Origin: Micrococcales bacterium UBA7472
GTDB lineage: Bacteria > Actinomycetota > Actinomycetes > Actinomycetales > Microbacteriaceae
NCBI GenBank assembly: GCA_002478545.1
Contig: DLOY01000004.1
Coordinates: 4,749 to 22,074 of the forward strand
DNA length: 17,326 nt
Direction of reading: 5' to 3'
The notes below the pieces were generated by a model. It was not told the DNA's origin and searched no databases. It worked only from the letters and a program-made list of their open reading frames with translations. Shown here piece after piece: positions 1-6,968 of the stretch. Position 1 is the stretch's first letter. Every line of letters begins with the position of its first letter. Made by a program: the position numbers and the translations under genes.

Positions 1-113
1 TTTGCCTCTTGACGACCCTGATCGCTTAGATCAACATCCACCCAACCGGTGAAGAGGTTTTTTTGGTTCCAGGTGCTGTTGCCGTGTCTGAGCAGAATCA
101 GGTTGTAAGTCAT
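1..113 (-). CDS. gpmA: 2,3-bisphosphoglycerate-dependent phosphoglycerate mutase, N-terminal part
   Basis: This is the first 37 codons of a gene that continues beyond the left edge. The reading begins MTYNLILLRHGNSTW, so the catalytic phosphohistidine motif RHG lies at residues 9-11. It is followed by the NLFTGWVDVDLS segment typical of dPGM-type GpmA. The enzyme interconverts 3- and 2-phosphoglycerate in glycolysis and gluconeogenesis, in the cytoplasm. The start is 10 nt after the stop codon of the FUSC-like gene, on the same strand, so it is probably the last visible member of the minus-strand operon. No strong Shine-Dalgarno sequence is seen, which fits translational coupling. Family assignment is very secure; the truncation is only the window edge. 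Confidence 0.93.
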   Translation of the reverse strand, partial: MTYNLILLRHGNSTWNQKNLFTGWVDVDLSDQGRQEA

Positions 114-123
114 AGCCCAAAGT

Positions 124-1176
124 TTAGTCAACGGCGGGCAGCAGGTCCTTTGCCTTCTCAATGTCTATGCCACTGGCTTGGCAAAGATCTACAAACAACG
201 GTCTTAGCTGCAGCACAATAACTTGCTCACTGAGCGGCAGCGCTGGATATACCCCAAGCTCTGGAGCCAGCTTTACTAGATACTTTCTCGCTTTGTGTGA
301 AAGTGAAAAATCGTCCAGGGAGCTCTCCAGTAAGTCAACCGCGATCAAGAACTTGGCAACCAATTGGGCCAACTCTTTCCTCGGGCGCAGATCCCTAACC
401 AAAAAATCAACCCGGCGGACCACGACCCTAAGGTTCCTGGTTGCTAGGTCCATGCCCTCCATAAGCACTAATTGATCCTTAATCTGCTGCTTGGCCCACC
501 GGTAGAAGGGGCTAATTTTGCCGATTGCAATCGCGCTTTCAAGCGAGGCCCGCCAGTTATCAATAAGAGGCTGAGTAGTCCTGATGCGATCAAGGGCGCT
601 GTCAGCCAACTGCACATCTGGAGTGAGCAGGACAGAGCGCACATCGCCGAGAGTGTCCTTGAAAATAGCGAACAGTTTTGCCGCATCTGCTCGGGCAAGT
701 TTTATGGGATTCCTAGGCAGTAGCGCTGTGAATACAAGTGCCACCAAGCCACCGATAATCCCATCAATTACACGGGCGTAAACGCCCCCAGAAGGCACTT
801 GCAATAACTGCACCAATACCGCTTGAATCGCTGCGGTGAGGGCAAAAGCAGGACTCTGAGAGATAAACCGCGCCACCAAGAGTGCTAGCAAGATCGCTAC
901 CAAAAGCTGGATGCTGCCAGCGCCAAATAGCAACAGCAAGCTCTCACTAAGTCCAACACCAAGCGTCATGGCGAGCGCCGTAGCCGCTACCCGGTCAGGC
1001 CTTGTGTCACGAGCCAAGCCAAGCGATGAAATTGCAACGGTCACTGCGAGCAGTGGCACCGGGTGACCTAAACCAAAGTAGGCAATCGCGTAGGCAGTGG
1101 TTGTTGCCATCGCAATTTGGAAAATGGCCCAGAGTGAGTCCTTAACCCTGGCGCTGCCACCCCGAAGCTCAAACAT
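124..1176 (-). CDS. FUSC-like integral membrane protein (aromatic acid exporter-like)
   Basis: A predicted 350-aa membrane protein. The first half (about residues 12-160) holds roughly six hydrophobic helices arranged as closely packed pairs. The second half is a soluble, helical, charged region (about 165-350). This layout matches the FUSC / fusaric-acid-resistance-like family, whose members are thought to export aromatic acids or similar compounds; the substrate cannot be read from the sequence. I chose the ATG at 1176 because it overlaps the upstream ygfZ stop by 8 nt (ATGTTTGA), a common coupled arrangement. In-frame ATGs further upstream (for example near 1233) would place up to about 110 nt of this gene inside ygfZ and are less likely. 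gpmA follows after 10 nt. The family is fairly secure, the function is not. Confidence 0.75.
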   Translation of the reverse strand: MFELRGGSARVKDSLWAIFQIAMATTTAYAIAYFGLGHPVPLLAVTVAISSLGLARDTRPDRVAATALAMTLGVGLSESLLLLFGAGSIQLLVAILLALLVARFISQSPAFALTAAIQAVLVQLLQVPSGGVYARVIDGIIGGLVALVFTALLPRNPIKLARADAAKLFAIFKDTLGDVRSVLLTPDVQLADSALDRIRTTQPLIDNWRASLESAIAIGKISPFYRWAKQQIKDQLVLMEGMDLATRNLRVVVRRVDFLVRDLRPRKELAQLVAKFLIAVDLLESSLDDFSLSHKARKYLVKLAPELGVYPALPLSEQVIVLQLRPLFVDLCQASGIDIEKAKDLLPAVD

Positions 1177-2167
1177 TTTTGCGACTGAGTTTGAAAGCAG
1201 CAGGTCTTGGGAGGTTTGCAGCTTTACCGGCATCGTGTGGAACCAGGACCTGTTGTGATGCCTGGTATAGATTCTGGCCAATCCGAATACCCAGCTCCAG
1301 GTATGGGGTGTTTCGCGATAGCAGGGCCAGGGCGATCGAACCTAGCTCGTAGTGCAGTGCTCCAGCTAGAACTTTTCCGACTGGCTTTTCTTGATACTCA
1401 ATCGCATCGCCTGGATTACACAAGACATCGCCCTGCTCTAGGTGCAAAATTGCAACGCGACGTGGCGGATGACCTAAGTTGTGAACTTTGGCGACAGTCT
1501 CCTGCCCTCGATAACAGCCTTTGGATAAGTGCACCGCACTAGAAAGCCAGTCCAACTCATGCGGCAGGGTCTTTTCATCAACATCGCTAAATTCGGGACG
1601 ACCGGCGGCGATGCGCAGTGCCTGATAGGCCATCAGGCCAGCTCTTGCCATTGTCGGCAATTCAGTCATCAAATACTCGCGATAAGAGAAACTTGCTCGC
1701 TCTTTGGCATAGCGGACGCTAACGGCCGAGTCTTTCGAGAACGGGTCAATCCAGACTGGAGCGTCAGTCTGTAGTTCTTTGAAAACGCCAACTACCTCAA
1801 GTTCCAGGTTAGAAATCTTGACCTTGGATCGGAAGATCATCTTCTCAAGCCAGGCAACCAAGGCGGGATGGGAGCTCCGGGGCGTAATCACGTATAGCGA
1901 ATCTTCACCAGCAATTACCTTGAGCTGAAATTCGATGTGGCCGCTTGGGCTTAGCAACAAGGTTTCGGCGCTCTCCCCCAGCTTTAGGCCCAGAATGTTT
2001 TGACTAGTTAGTGAGTGCAGCCACTTCTTGGAGTCTGGGCCGGATACCTCAAAAACCACCATGTCCTCGCGAAGGACAAATGCCTCGCCTTCGAATAGCT
2101 GTCGCTGCTCGTTTAGCGGATTGCCGAAGTGCTGATTACTCAACCTTTTCCAACCTTGCCGAAGCAT
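1169..2167 (-). CDS. ygfZ: Folate-binding protein YgfZ (Fe-S cluster assembly/repair)
   Basis: A 332-aa member of the GcvT-like YgfZ family, which binds tetrahydrofolate and supports maturation or repair of certain Fe-S enzymes, especially under oxidative stress. The diagnostic KGCYRGQE motif, with its conserved cysteine, is present at residues 216-223. The N-terminal segments HFGNPLNEQ and WLHSLTSQN fit the family. The start is uncertain. The ATG at 2167 overlaps the upstream nitrobindin-like gene by about 30 nt and has no visible ribosome-binding site. A TTG at 2143 would overlap that gene's stop by only 6 nt and shorten the protein by eight residues. The gene sits between the nitrobindin-like and FUSC-like genes and is probably co-transcribed with both. 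Confidence 0.9.
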   Translation of the reverse strand: MLRQGWKRLSNQHFGNPLNEQRQLFEGEAFVLREDMVVFEVSGPDSKKWLHSLTSQNILGLKLGESAETLLLSPSGHIEFQLKVIAGEDSLYVITPRSSHPALVAWLEKMIFRSKVKISNLELEVVGVFKELQTDAPVWIDPFSKDSAVSVRYAKERASFSYREYLMTELPTMARAGLMAYQALRIAAGRPEFSDVDEKTLPHELDWLSSAVHLSKGCYRGQETVAKVHNLGHPPRRVAILHLEQGDVLCNPGDAIEYQEKPVGKVLAGALHYELGSIALALLSRNTPYLELGIRIGQNLYQASQQVLVPHDAGKAANLPRPAAFKLSRKNV

Positions 2168-2726
2168 GGGATTTCAGGGGCTGACCAAGCGCGGCCATGT
2201 CCCAAGCCCAGAGCAGCGCCCCTTCGACCAATCCCATCAAGCGTGTTCCAGCGTTGTACTCCTTGGCATTTGGAGAGCGCAGCACTGCGTCGGTAGCCAG
2301 GTCGATTCGCGCACCTTTGATTTGTCCAAAGTAAAGCTCGGCGACTCCCTGCGGGCTCACAATCAAAGCCTCAATGTCGAAGCCGCCATTCTTATTACGC
2401 CAAAGTTCGAGGTCTTCTCGAACTGTCAACAGCTTGGTGCCATCGGAGGGCAGTAGCCCCGGTCCCGCGTCTGATGCCGATGCCGGTCTAGAGAGTGAAA
2501 AATAGCCACGCTCTTGGGCAATCAAATTGCCCTCAACATCCTTTACCTCGGCGGCAAATTCGAGCTTGCCAAGGGCTAGGGGGCGAAAAGATGCGGTCTG
2601 GAAAAACTCGGTCTCGCTCGGATTTTCATCAATCGAGTAGCTGACTACTCCACTGCCGCGCCAATCACCCAGAAGGAAGGTGAAGGGGGTGAGCTCAATT
2701 GGCAGATCGTCTGGGATGACGAACAA
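2136..2726 (-). CDS. Nitrobindin-like FABP-family haem protein (putative peroxynitrite isomerase)
   Basis: A 196-aa beta-barrel protein of the actinobacterial FABP/nitrobindin family (THAP4-like). It has the N-terminal GDWRGSG motif (residues 20-26), alternating beta-strand sequence throughout, and a C-terminal segment WDMAALGQPL followed by a histidine at residue 187. A histidine at this place is the proximal haem ligand in characterised nitrobindins, so haem binding is likely. Known members bind ferric haem, interact with nitric oxide and isomerise peroxynitrite to nitrate. The start is TTG at 2724-2726, two bases after the stop of the 36-aa gene. No ATG or GTG lies near, and the family N-terminus aligns well with this start, so re-initiation after the short gene is probable. 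The 3' end overlaps the ygfZ start. Confidence 0.85.
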   Translation of the reverse strand: MFVIPDDLPIELTPFTFLLGDWRGSGVVSYSIDENPSETEFFQTASFRPLALGKLEFAAEVKDVEGNLIAQERGYFSLSRPASASDAGPGLLPSDGTKLLTVREDLELWRNKNGGFDIEALIVSPQGVAELYFGQIKGARIDLATDAVLRSPNAKEYNAGTRLMGLVEGALLWAWDMAALGQPLKSHASARLEKVE

Positions 2727-2728
2727 AG

Positions 2729-2839
2729 TTAGCGCTGACCCTTAAATAGCTTGTAAAGAACTAGTGCGGAAACTCCGCCAATAGCCAAAGAGGCTAGAAC
2801 CAACAGTCCAGTGAAGAAAATCTCGAGTGCCAAGAGCAT
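2729..2839 (-). CDS. 36-aa single-pass membrane protein, unknown function
   Basis: A very short gene beginning ATG at 2837-2839 and ending TAA at 2729-2731. The product starts MLLALEIFFTGLLVLASLAI, has one hydrophobic helix of about 25 residues, and ends in a basic cytosolic tail (YKLFKGQR). It sits 9 nt after the 84-aa membrane protein gene and 2 nt before the nitrobindin-like gene, so it fills a gap that would otherwise be 122 nt. The clean fit between neighbours, the membrane-anchor composition and the positive tail support a real gene. I do not recognise a family. It could be a small membrane regulator or simply a leader whose translation drives the TTG-started gene downstream. Confidence 0.6.
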   Translation of the reverse strand: MLLALEIFFTGLLVLASLAIGGVSALVLYKLFKGQR

Positions 2840-2848
2840 GCCTAAATC

Positions 2849-3103
2849 CTAACCCAGCAGCTTCAAAAGCGTGAGTAGACCCAGGATGGCAAAACTGCCA
2901 GCCGCAACATAAACCTGCTGTCTAACGGTGTCCTTGGTTTTGGCGGAGATCAAATGCTCGATGCTCACCAGCGCAATCGATGCGGCGGCGATTGCTGAAA
3001 AGTAGGTGTAGGTGCGTTCAGGATCGACCAAGCTCAGCGTGAGAAGACCCGAGATCAGGACCCCCACCCAGATCAAAATGATCTGCACCCACTGCTTGCT
3101 CAC
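2849..3103 (-). CDS. 84-aa three-helix membrane protein, unknown function
   Basis: A small integral membrane protein with three hydrophobic segments (about residues 7-25, 33-50 and 66-83) joined by short charged loops (DPERTY, SAKTKDTVRQQ). I chose the GTG at 3101-3103 (MSKQWVQ...). A longer reading from 3142 would add a polar stretch (MIVANGFADRVCA) and run up to the GlnR-like gene on the other strand. It is the first gene of the minus-strand operon and is divergent from that regulator gene, with 60 bp between them. I do not recognise the family and nothing identifies a substrate or partner. It may be a DUF-type actinobacterial membrane protein. Confidence 0.65.
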   Translation of the reverse strand: MSKQWVQIILIWVGVLISGLLTLSLVDPERTYTYFSAIAAASIALVSIEHLISAKTKDTVRQQVYVAAGSFAILGLLTLLKLLG

Positions 3104-3136
3104 AGCACAAACTCTATCCGCAAAGCCATTCGCCAC

Positions 3137-3142
3137 TATCAT
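3137..3142 (+). promoter_or_regulatory. Possible -10 element of the GlnR-like gene
   Basis: TATCAT matches the TATAAT consensus at five of six positions and lies 21 bp before the ATG at 3164. No convincing -35 hexamer is visible at 16-18 bp. Transcription would begin near 3149 and leave a short leader that includes the GGAGG ribosome-binding site. Confidence 0.35.
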
Positions 3143-3152
3143 TTGGGTATCT

Positions 3153-3157
3153 GGAGG
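3153..3157 (+). promoter_or_regulatory. Ribosome-binding site fixing the GlnR-like start
   Basis: GGAGG sits six bases before the ATG at 3164. It decides against the longer in-frame TTG start at 3143, which would read through this site and has no Shine-Dalgarno sequence of its own. Confidence 0.75.
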
Positions 3158-3163
3158 GCGGGT

Positions 3164-3823
3164 ATGGCGACAGTTTTATTGATCACCCCCTCGCAAGATG
3201 CGCTCGCTTCACAATTCGAACTGCTTGGTCACGCAGTAACTCAAATCGCACCCGATGCCGCAGAAATTGCTAATGCAAAATCTCACGACCTCACCATCCT
3301 GGATTGTCGCCAGGACTTGATTGCTGCCCGCGGCATCGCGCGGATTTTGGTTGCCGCCGGTTGGGATACTCCACTTGTGCTATTGATTCAGGACCAAGCA
3401 CTCGCGGTGATTACACCTGAGTGGGGGGCGACGGATTTTCTGCTAGCCACAGCTTCGCTGGCGGAAATCGATGCTCGCGTCCGGCTCGCGGTTGGCAAAA
3501 CTCAATCCCACACCGTGAAGATCAACACCGGTCTGGTGATTGACGAGGTCAGCTACACCGCAAAAATAAACGGTCGAACCCTGGACCTGACCTTTAAAGA
3601 GTTTGAATTACTTCGCCACCTAAATGACAACCCCGGAAGAGTGTTCACCAGAGAGCAACTTTTGAGCGAAGTTTGGGGCTATGACTACTTTGGTGGCACT
3701 AGAACAGTCGATGTGCATATTCGAAGACTCAGGGCGAAACTGGGCGAAATGGAATCACTAATCGGCACGGTGCGAAACGTGGGTTATCGACTGGATCCGA
3801 ATCACGACGGCGAGAGTGACTGA
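3164..3823 (+). CDS. glnR: GlnR-like orphan response regulator (OmpR/PhoB-type winged helix)
   Basis: A 219-aa transcription factor with an N-terminal receiver-like domain (about 1-110) and an OmpR-type winged-helix DNA-binding domain (about 120-212: DLTFKEFELL, VFTREQLL, VWGYDYFGGTRTVDVHIRRLR, split here by commas). The receiver keeps an aspartate at residue 47 (TILDC) but lacks the N-terminal acidic pair (VLLITPS) and the conserved lysine of KPF (LLATAS). This degenerate pocket, together with the ITPEWGATDFLL segment and the winged helix, closely resembles actinobacterial GlnR as I recall it, the global nitrogen regulator that works without a partner kinase. No histidine kinase gene lies beside it. 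It is followed after 45 bp by ppk1, which has its own promoter-like elements. A less likely alternative is another atypical MtrA/PhoP relative. Confidence 0.82.
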   Translation: MATVLLITPSQDALASQFELLGHAVTQIAPDAAEIANAKSHDLTILDCRQDLIAARGIARILVAAGWDTPLVLLIQDQALAVITPEWGATDFLLATASLAEIDARVRLAVGKTQSHTVKINTGLVIDEVSYTAKINGRTLDLTFKEFELLRHLNDNPGRVFTREQLLSEVWGYDYFGGTRTVDVHIRRLRAKLGEMESLIGTVRNVGYRLDPNHDGESD

Positions 3824-3827
3824 GAAA

Positions 3828-3856
3828 ATTAACTTTCCGCTCACCTGCAACCTGTA
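3828..3856 (+). promoter_or_regulatory. PHO-box-like direct repeats before ppk1
   Basis: Two 7-bp units, ATTAACT (3828-3834) and GCTCACC (3839-3845), are spaced exactly 11 bp apart, as in actinobacterial PhoP boxes built from GTTCACC/GTTAACC units; they match at five and six of seven positions. A third, weak unit (ACCTGTA, 3850-3856) follows in the same register. The site ends at the putative -10 element, so PhoP could replace a poor -35. PhoP itself is not in the window, so assignment rests on motif and context. Confidence 0.5.
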
Positions 3857-3860
3857 AAGA
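3855..3860 (+). promoter_or_regulatory. Possible -10 element of ppk1, leaderless transcript
   Basis: TAAAGA (followed by T) ends eight bases before the ATG at 3869, so transcription would begin at or within a base or two of the start codon. There is no Shine-Dalgarno sequence before that ATG. Both observations suggest a leaderless mRNA, which is common in actinobacteria. Confidence 0.45.
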
Positions 3861-3868
3861 TTGTTCCT

Positions 3869-5980
3869 ATGTCAGAAGAGACCACGGCTATCTTTCGCCC
3901 AGACTCGCAGCCCGATCTGCCTCATGATCGATTCCTTGATCGCGAGTTGAGCTGGCTTGATTTCAACAAAAGAGTCCTGGAGCTCGCCGAGGATAGGAGC
4001 ATTCCGCTTCTCGAGCGCGTGAATTTTCTGAGCATTTTTGCGTCAAACCTAGATGAGTTCTTCATGGTTCGAGTGGCCTCCCTCAAGCGCAGAGTAGCCA
4101 CCGGAATTGCCGTTCAGTCAGCAGCCGGATTCAGTCCTCAAGAGGTTCTGGTCAGCATTTCTGAGCGCACCCGTGAGCTTCAGGCGCGACACTCAAAACT
4201 TTTCAGGGACGAGATTTCACCAGCCCTTGAGCGCCACGGCATTCATGTCACTCACTTTGGAAAGCTGAATGAGTCTCAAAAGCGTGCCCTGCACAACTAC
4301 TTTCAGCTGAACGTTTTTCCGGTCCTTACGCCTTTAGCCGTTGATCCTGCTCACCCCTTCCCCTACATCTCGGGTCTGTCGCTAAACCTGGCTGTTGTGC
4401 TGCGCAACCCGCAGTCTGGGTCCGAGCACTTCGCGAGAGTAAAGGTCCCACCGCTGCTTCCAAGGTTTGTCGCAGTAGAAGGTGCCGAGCGCGCGTATGT
4501 GCCGCTTGAAGATGTGATGGGCGAGTTCCTTTCCGAGCTGTTCCCAGGCATGGAAGTTGTGAAACATCACGCATTCCGAGTCACCCGAAACGAGGACTTG
4601 GAAGTTGATGAAGATGAGGGCGAGAACCTACTGGTTCAACTTGAAAAAGAACTCTTGCGTCGTCGATTTGGGCCTCCGGTCAGACTCGAGGTTGCCGAAG
4701 ACATCGACCCTCAAGTTCTAGAGCTTCTCTCCCGTGAACTCGATGTCGAGGCTCACGACATCTATCACTTACCGGAGCCGCTTGATCTCAAGGCGCTGAG
4801 TTCCATTGCATTCCTGAAGTATCCGGAACTGCATTTTGAACCCCACCAGATCACGACTAACCGCTACCTGCAGTCAGAGGATGATGAGGCTGCCGATATT
4901 TTCGGCGCACTGCGCCAACGCGAGGTTTTGGTTCACCACCCATACGAATCCTTTGCCACCTCTGTCCAGGCGTTCTTGGAGCAAGCTGCAGCGGATCCTC
5001 AGGTCCTGGCCATCAAACAGACCCTCTACCGAACCAGCGGTGACTCGCCAATCGTTGATGCTCTGATTGATGCGGCAGAGGCGGGTAAGCAGGTGCTTGC
5101 GCTGGTTGAAATTAAGGCGCGTTTTGATGAGCAGAACAACATCGGCTGGGCGAGAAAGTTAGAGGCCGCGGGTGTTCACGTGGTTTACGGAATCGTTGGC
5201 CTCAAGACTCACTGCAAGCTATCTCTGGTTATTCGCCAGGAAGGCAACCAGCTGCGTCGCTACTGCCACATCGGAACCGGTAACTACAACCCCAAGACCG
5301 CTCGCTATTACGAGGACCTTGGACTTCTCACCTCCAGGCAGTCGGTGGGTGAAGACCTGACCAAGCTCTTCAACCAACTCTCTGGTTTCTCATCTGCCCC
5401 GGATTATCAGTCACTGCTGGTCTCGCCAAACGGCGTGCGAAACGGTCTAACCGAGCGCGTCCAGCGCGAGATTGAACACAAGAAGGCTGGTCGACCAGCG
5501 AGAATCCGACTCAAGATGAACTCCTTGGTTGATGAGCAAATCATCGACCAGCTCTACCTAGCCTCGATGGCTGGGGTGGAAGTTGAGGTTTTGGTGCGCG
5601 GAATGTGCGCACTCAAGCCAGGCGTTCCTGGCCTTAGCGAGACCATCAAAGTCCATTCAATATTGGGCCGCTATCTTGAGCACTCGAGAATCTTCTACTT
5701 TGAAAACGGTGGCGATCCAGATATCTACATCGGCAGTGCCGACATGATGCACCGAAACCTAGATCGACGCGTTGAGGCCCTGGTAAAGATCACCCAAACC
5801 GATCAAATCAAGGAGCTTCGAGACCTACTCGACCTGGGCATGAGCGACAAGGTTTCGGTTTGGAAGCTCCAAAGTTCAGGCGCTTGGGTGCGAGAGACCG
5901 CTAGCCCGCTGGGCACTCCGTTATTAGACATGCAGGATGAGCTGATGGCTCGAACGCTAACGAAGAAGCGGAGCCGATAG
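3869..5980 (+). CDS. ppk1: Polyphosphate kinase 1
   Basis: A 703-aa cytoplasmic enzyme that reversibly moves the terminal phosphate of ATP onto inorganic polyphosphate. All parts of PPK1 are visible: the N-terminal segment FLDRELSWLDFNKRVLELA, then FASNLDEFFMVRVASLKRR, and the two phospholipase-D-like C-terminal domains. The autophosphorylated histidine is H448 (KTHCK) and the second catalytic histidine is H467 (CHIGTGNYN). Their 19-residue spacing equals that of H435 and H454 in the E. coli enzyme. Length is normal for the family. The stop codon overlaps the GTG start of the Nudix gene by one base (TAGTG), as expected for an operon. A PHO-box-like site before the gene suggests phosphate control. 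No truncation or missing catalytic residue is seen. Confidence 0.96.
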   Translation: MSEETTAIFRPDSQPDLPHDRFLDRELSWLDFNKRVLELAEDRSIPLLERVNFLSIFASNLDEFFMVRVASLKRRVATGIAVQSAAGFSPQEVLVSISERTRELQARHSKLFRDEISPALERHGIHVTHFGKLNESQKRALHNYFQLNVFPVLTPLAVDPAHPFPYISGLSLNLAVVLRNPQSGSEHFARVKVPPLLPRFVAVEGAERAYVPLEDVMGEFLSELFPGMEVVKHHAFRVTRNEDLEVDEDEGENLLVQLEKELLRRRFGPPVRLEVAEDIDPQVLELLSRELDVEAHDIYHLPEPLDLKALSSIAFLKYPELHFEPHQITTNRYLQSEDDEAADIFGALRQREVLVHHPYESFATSVQAFLEQAAADPQVLAIKQTLYRTSGDSPIVDALIDAAEAGKQVLALVEIKARFDEQNNIGWARKLEAAGVHVVYGIVGLKTHCKLSLVIRQEGNQLRRYCHIGTGNYNPKTARYYEDLGLLTSRQSVGEDLTKLFNQLSGFSSAPDYQSLLVSPNGVRNGLTERVQREIEHKKAGRPARIRLKMNSLVDEQIIDQLYLASMAGVEVEVLVRGMCALKPGVPGLSETIKVHSILGRYLEHSRIFYFENGGDPDIYIGSADMMHRNLDRRVEALVKITQTDQIKELRDLLDLGMSDKVSVWKLQSSGAWVRETASPLGTPLLDMQDELMARTLTKKRSR

Positions 5981-6906
5981 TGACGATTTATGCAGCCGGT
6001 GTTGTGCCGTGGCGAGAAGCTGGTAACTCAATTGAGGTGCTACTCGTGCACCGTGAAAACTACAACGACTGGGGCTTTCCAAAAGGAAAACAGGATCCTG
6101 GTGAGCTGCTTCCAGAAACCGCGGTGCGCGAGCTAAAGGAGGAGGCCTCGGTTTCAGTCAAGCTCGGGCGCAAGCTTGACATCATTCGCTACACGGTTGG
6201 CACCGAAGACAAAGAGGTTCACTACTGGGCTTCCAAGGTCAAACCCAAGGCGGCCAAGAAGCAGAAATTTGTAGCAAATGACGAGATTGCTAAGTGCGAA
6301 TGGGTAACCGCCGAAAAGGCCGCCGAACTACTTACCTACGAACACGATCAGAATCTCCTAAAACTTTGCGTTGAACTGCACAAAGCCAAAGAACTCGAGA
6401 CCAGGGCCATCATCATCCTGCGTCACGCCAAGGCCACCCTGCGCTCTGATTGGAAGGGCGAGGAGGCCAAGCGTCCACTTCTTCCCGAGGGAAAGCTCCA
6501 AGCGAAGCGGCTTGTGAATGTGTTGGCCGCATACGGACCTAAACAGCTTGTCACCTCACCTTGGACAAGGTGCTGGGACACCATTGCCCCCTATGCGAAA
6601 AAGACCAAGCGCACCTTGATTGAGCGCGGTCAGCTGACTGAGCGTTCCAATAAGCGCAGGCCTATCAGCACCAAAAAGGTGGTGGATGCCTTGCTTGGAA
6701 AATCCAAGTCCGGGTTGATTTGCACCCACCGCCCTGCGCTGCCCAGTGTCCTCGAACCCTTGGCCGCGGCAGCAAACAAAGATTTAAAGAAACACATCAT
6801 GGAAGCAACCGCGCTGAAGCCCGGTGACTTCATAGTTTTGCGACTGAGCTTGGGTGCGAAACCAAAGGTGGTCAGCGCCGAGTGGTGCTTAGCTTCAGAG
6901 GACTGA
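5980..6906 (+). CDS. mutT1: MutT1-type Nudix hydrolase fused to a SixA-like histidine phosphatase domain
   Basis: A 308-aa two-domain protein close in length to mycobacterial MutT1. Residues 1-135 form a Nudix domain with a box at 36-58 (GKQDPGE, then RELKEEASV). The usual glycine near its end is alanine at residue 56, while the metal-binding glutamates are kept. Residues 142-300 form a histidine phosphatase domain with LRHAK (R148, H149), SPWTRCWD and a second histidine H250 (CTHRP), so the catalytic set looks intact. Mycobacterial MutT1 cleaves 8-oxo-dGTP/dGDP and diadenosine polyphosphates; activity here is inferred by homology. The start is a GTG overlapping the ppk1 stop by one base. The ppk1-mutT1 order is also found in mycobacteria, which supports a shared role in phosphate and nucleotide metabolism. 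Confidence 0.9.
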   Translation: MTIYAAGVVPWREAGNSIEVLLVHRENYNDWGFPKGKQDPGELLPETAVRELKEEASVSVKLGRKLDIIRYTVGTEDKEVHYWASKVKPKAAKKQKFVANDEIAKCEWVTAEKAAELLTYEHDQNLLKLCVELHKAKELETRAIIILRHAKATLRSDWKGEEAKRPLLPEGKLQAKRLVNVLAAYGPKQLVTSPWTRCWDTIAPYAKKTKRTLIERGQLTERSNKRRPISTKKVVDALLGKSKSGLICTHRPALPSVLEPLAAAANKDLKKHIMEATALKPGDFIVLRLSLGAKPKVVSAEWCLASED

Positions 6907-6913
6907 TTTCCGA

Positions 6914-6942
6914 ATTCACCTTCTGTTAACCTTTCAAACGAT
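6914..6942 (+). promoter_or_regulatory. PHO box (PhoP-type direct repeats) before pstS
   Basis: ATTCACC (6914-6920) and GTTAACC (6925-6931) are repeated with an exact 11-bp period and match the GTTCACC/GTTAACC unit of actinobacterial PhoP sites at six and seven of seven bases. A degenerate third unit (AAACGAT, 6936-6942) follows in register. The array ends 20 bp before a possible -10 (TAAAGT, 6963-6968), the place where PhoP normally takes over -35 function. It lies directly before the phosphate importer operon, the classic PhoP target. Confidence 0.75.
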
Positions 6943-6962
6943 TTTTCTTCGCCTTTTGTTCA

Positions 6963-6968
6963 TAAAGT
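6963..6968 (+). promoter_or_regulatory. Possible -10 element of the pstSCAB promoter
   Basis: TAAAGT matches four of six consensus positions and lies 20 bp downstream of the PHO repeats. Transcription would start near 6975, inside an imperfect palindrome at 6965-6983. The assignment depends mainly on distance from the PHO box. Confidence 0.35.

Noticed and set aside
161..475. 104-codon plus-strand frame opposite the FUSC-like gene
   Set aside because: It is Ser/Thr-rich translation with no motif, and the minus-strand membrane protein explains the region.
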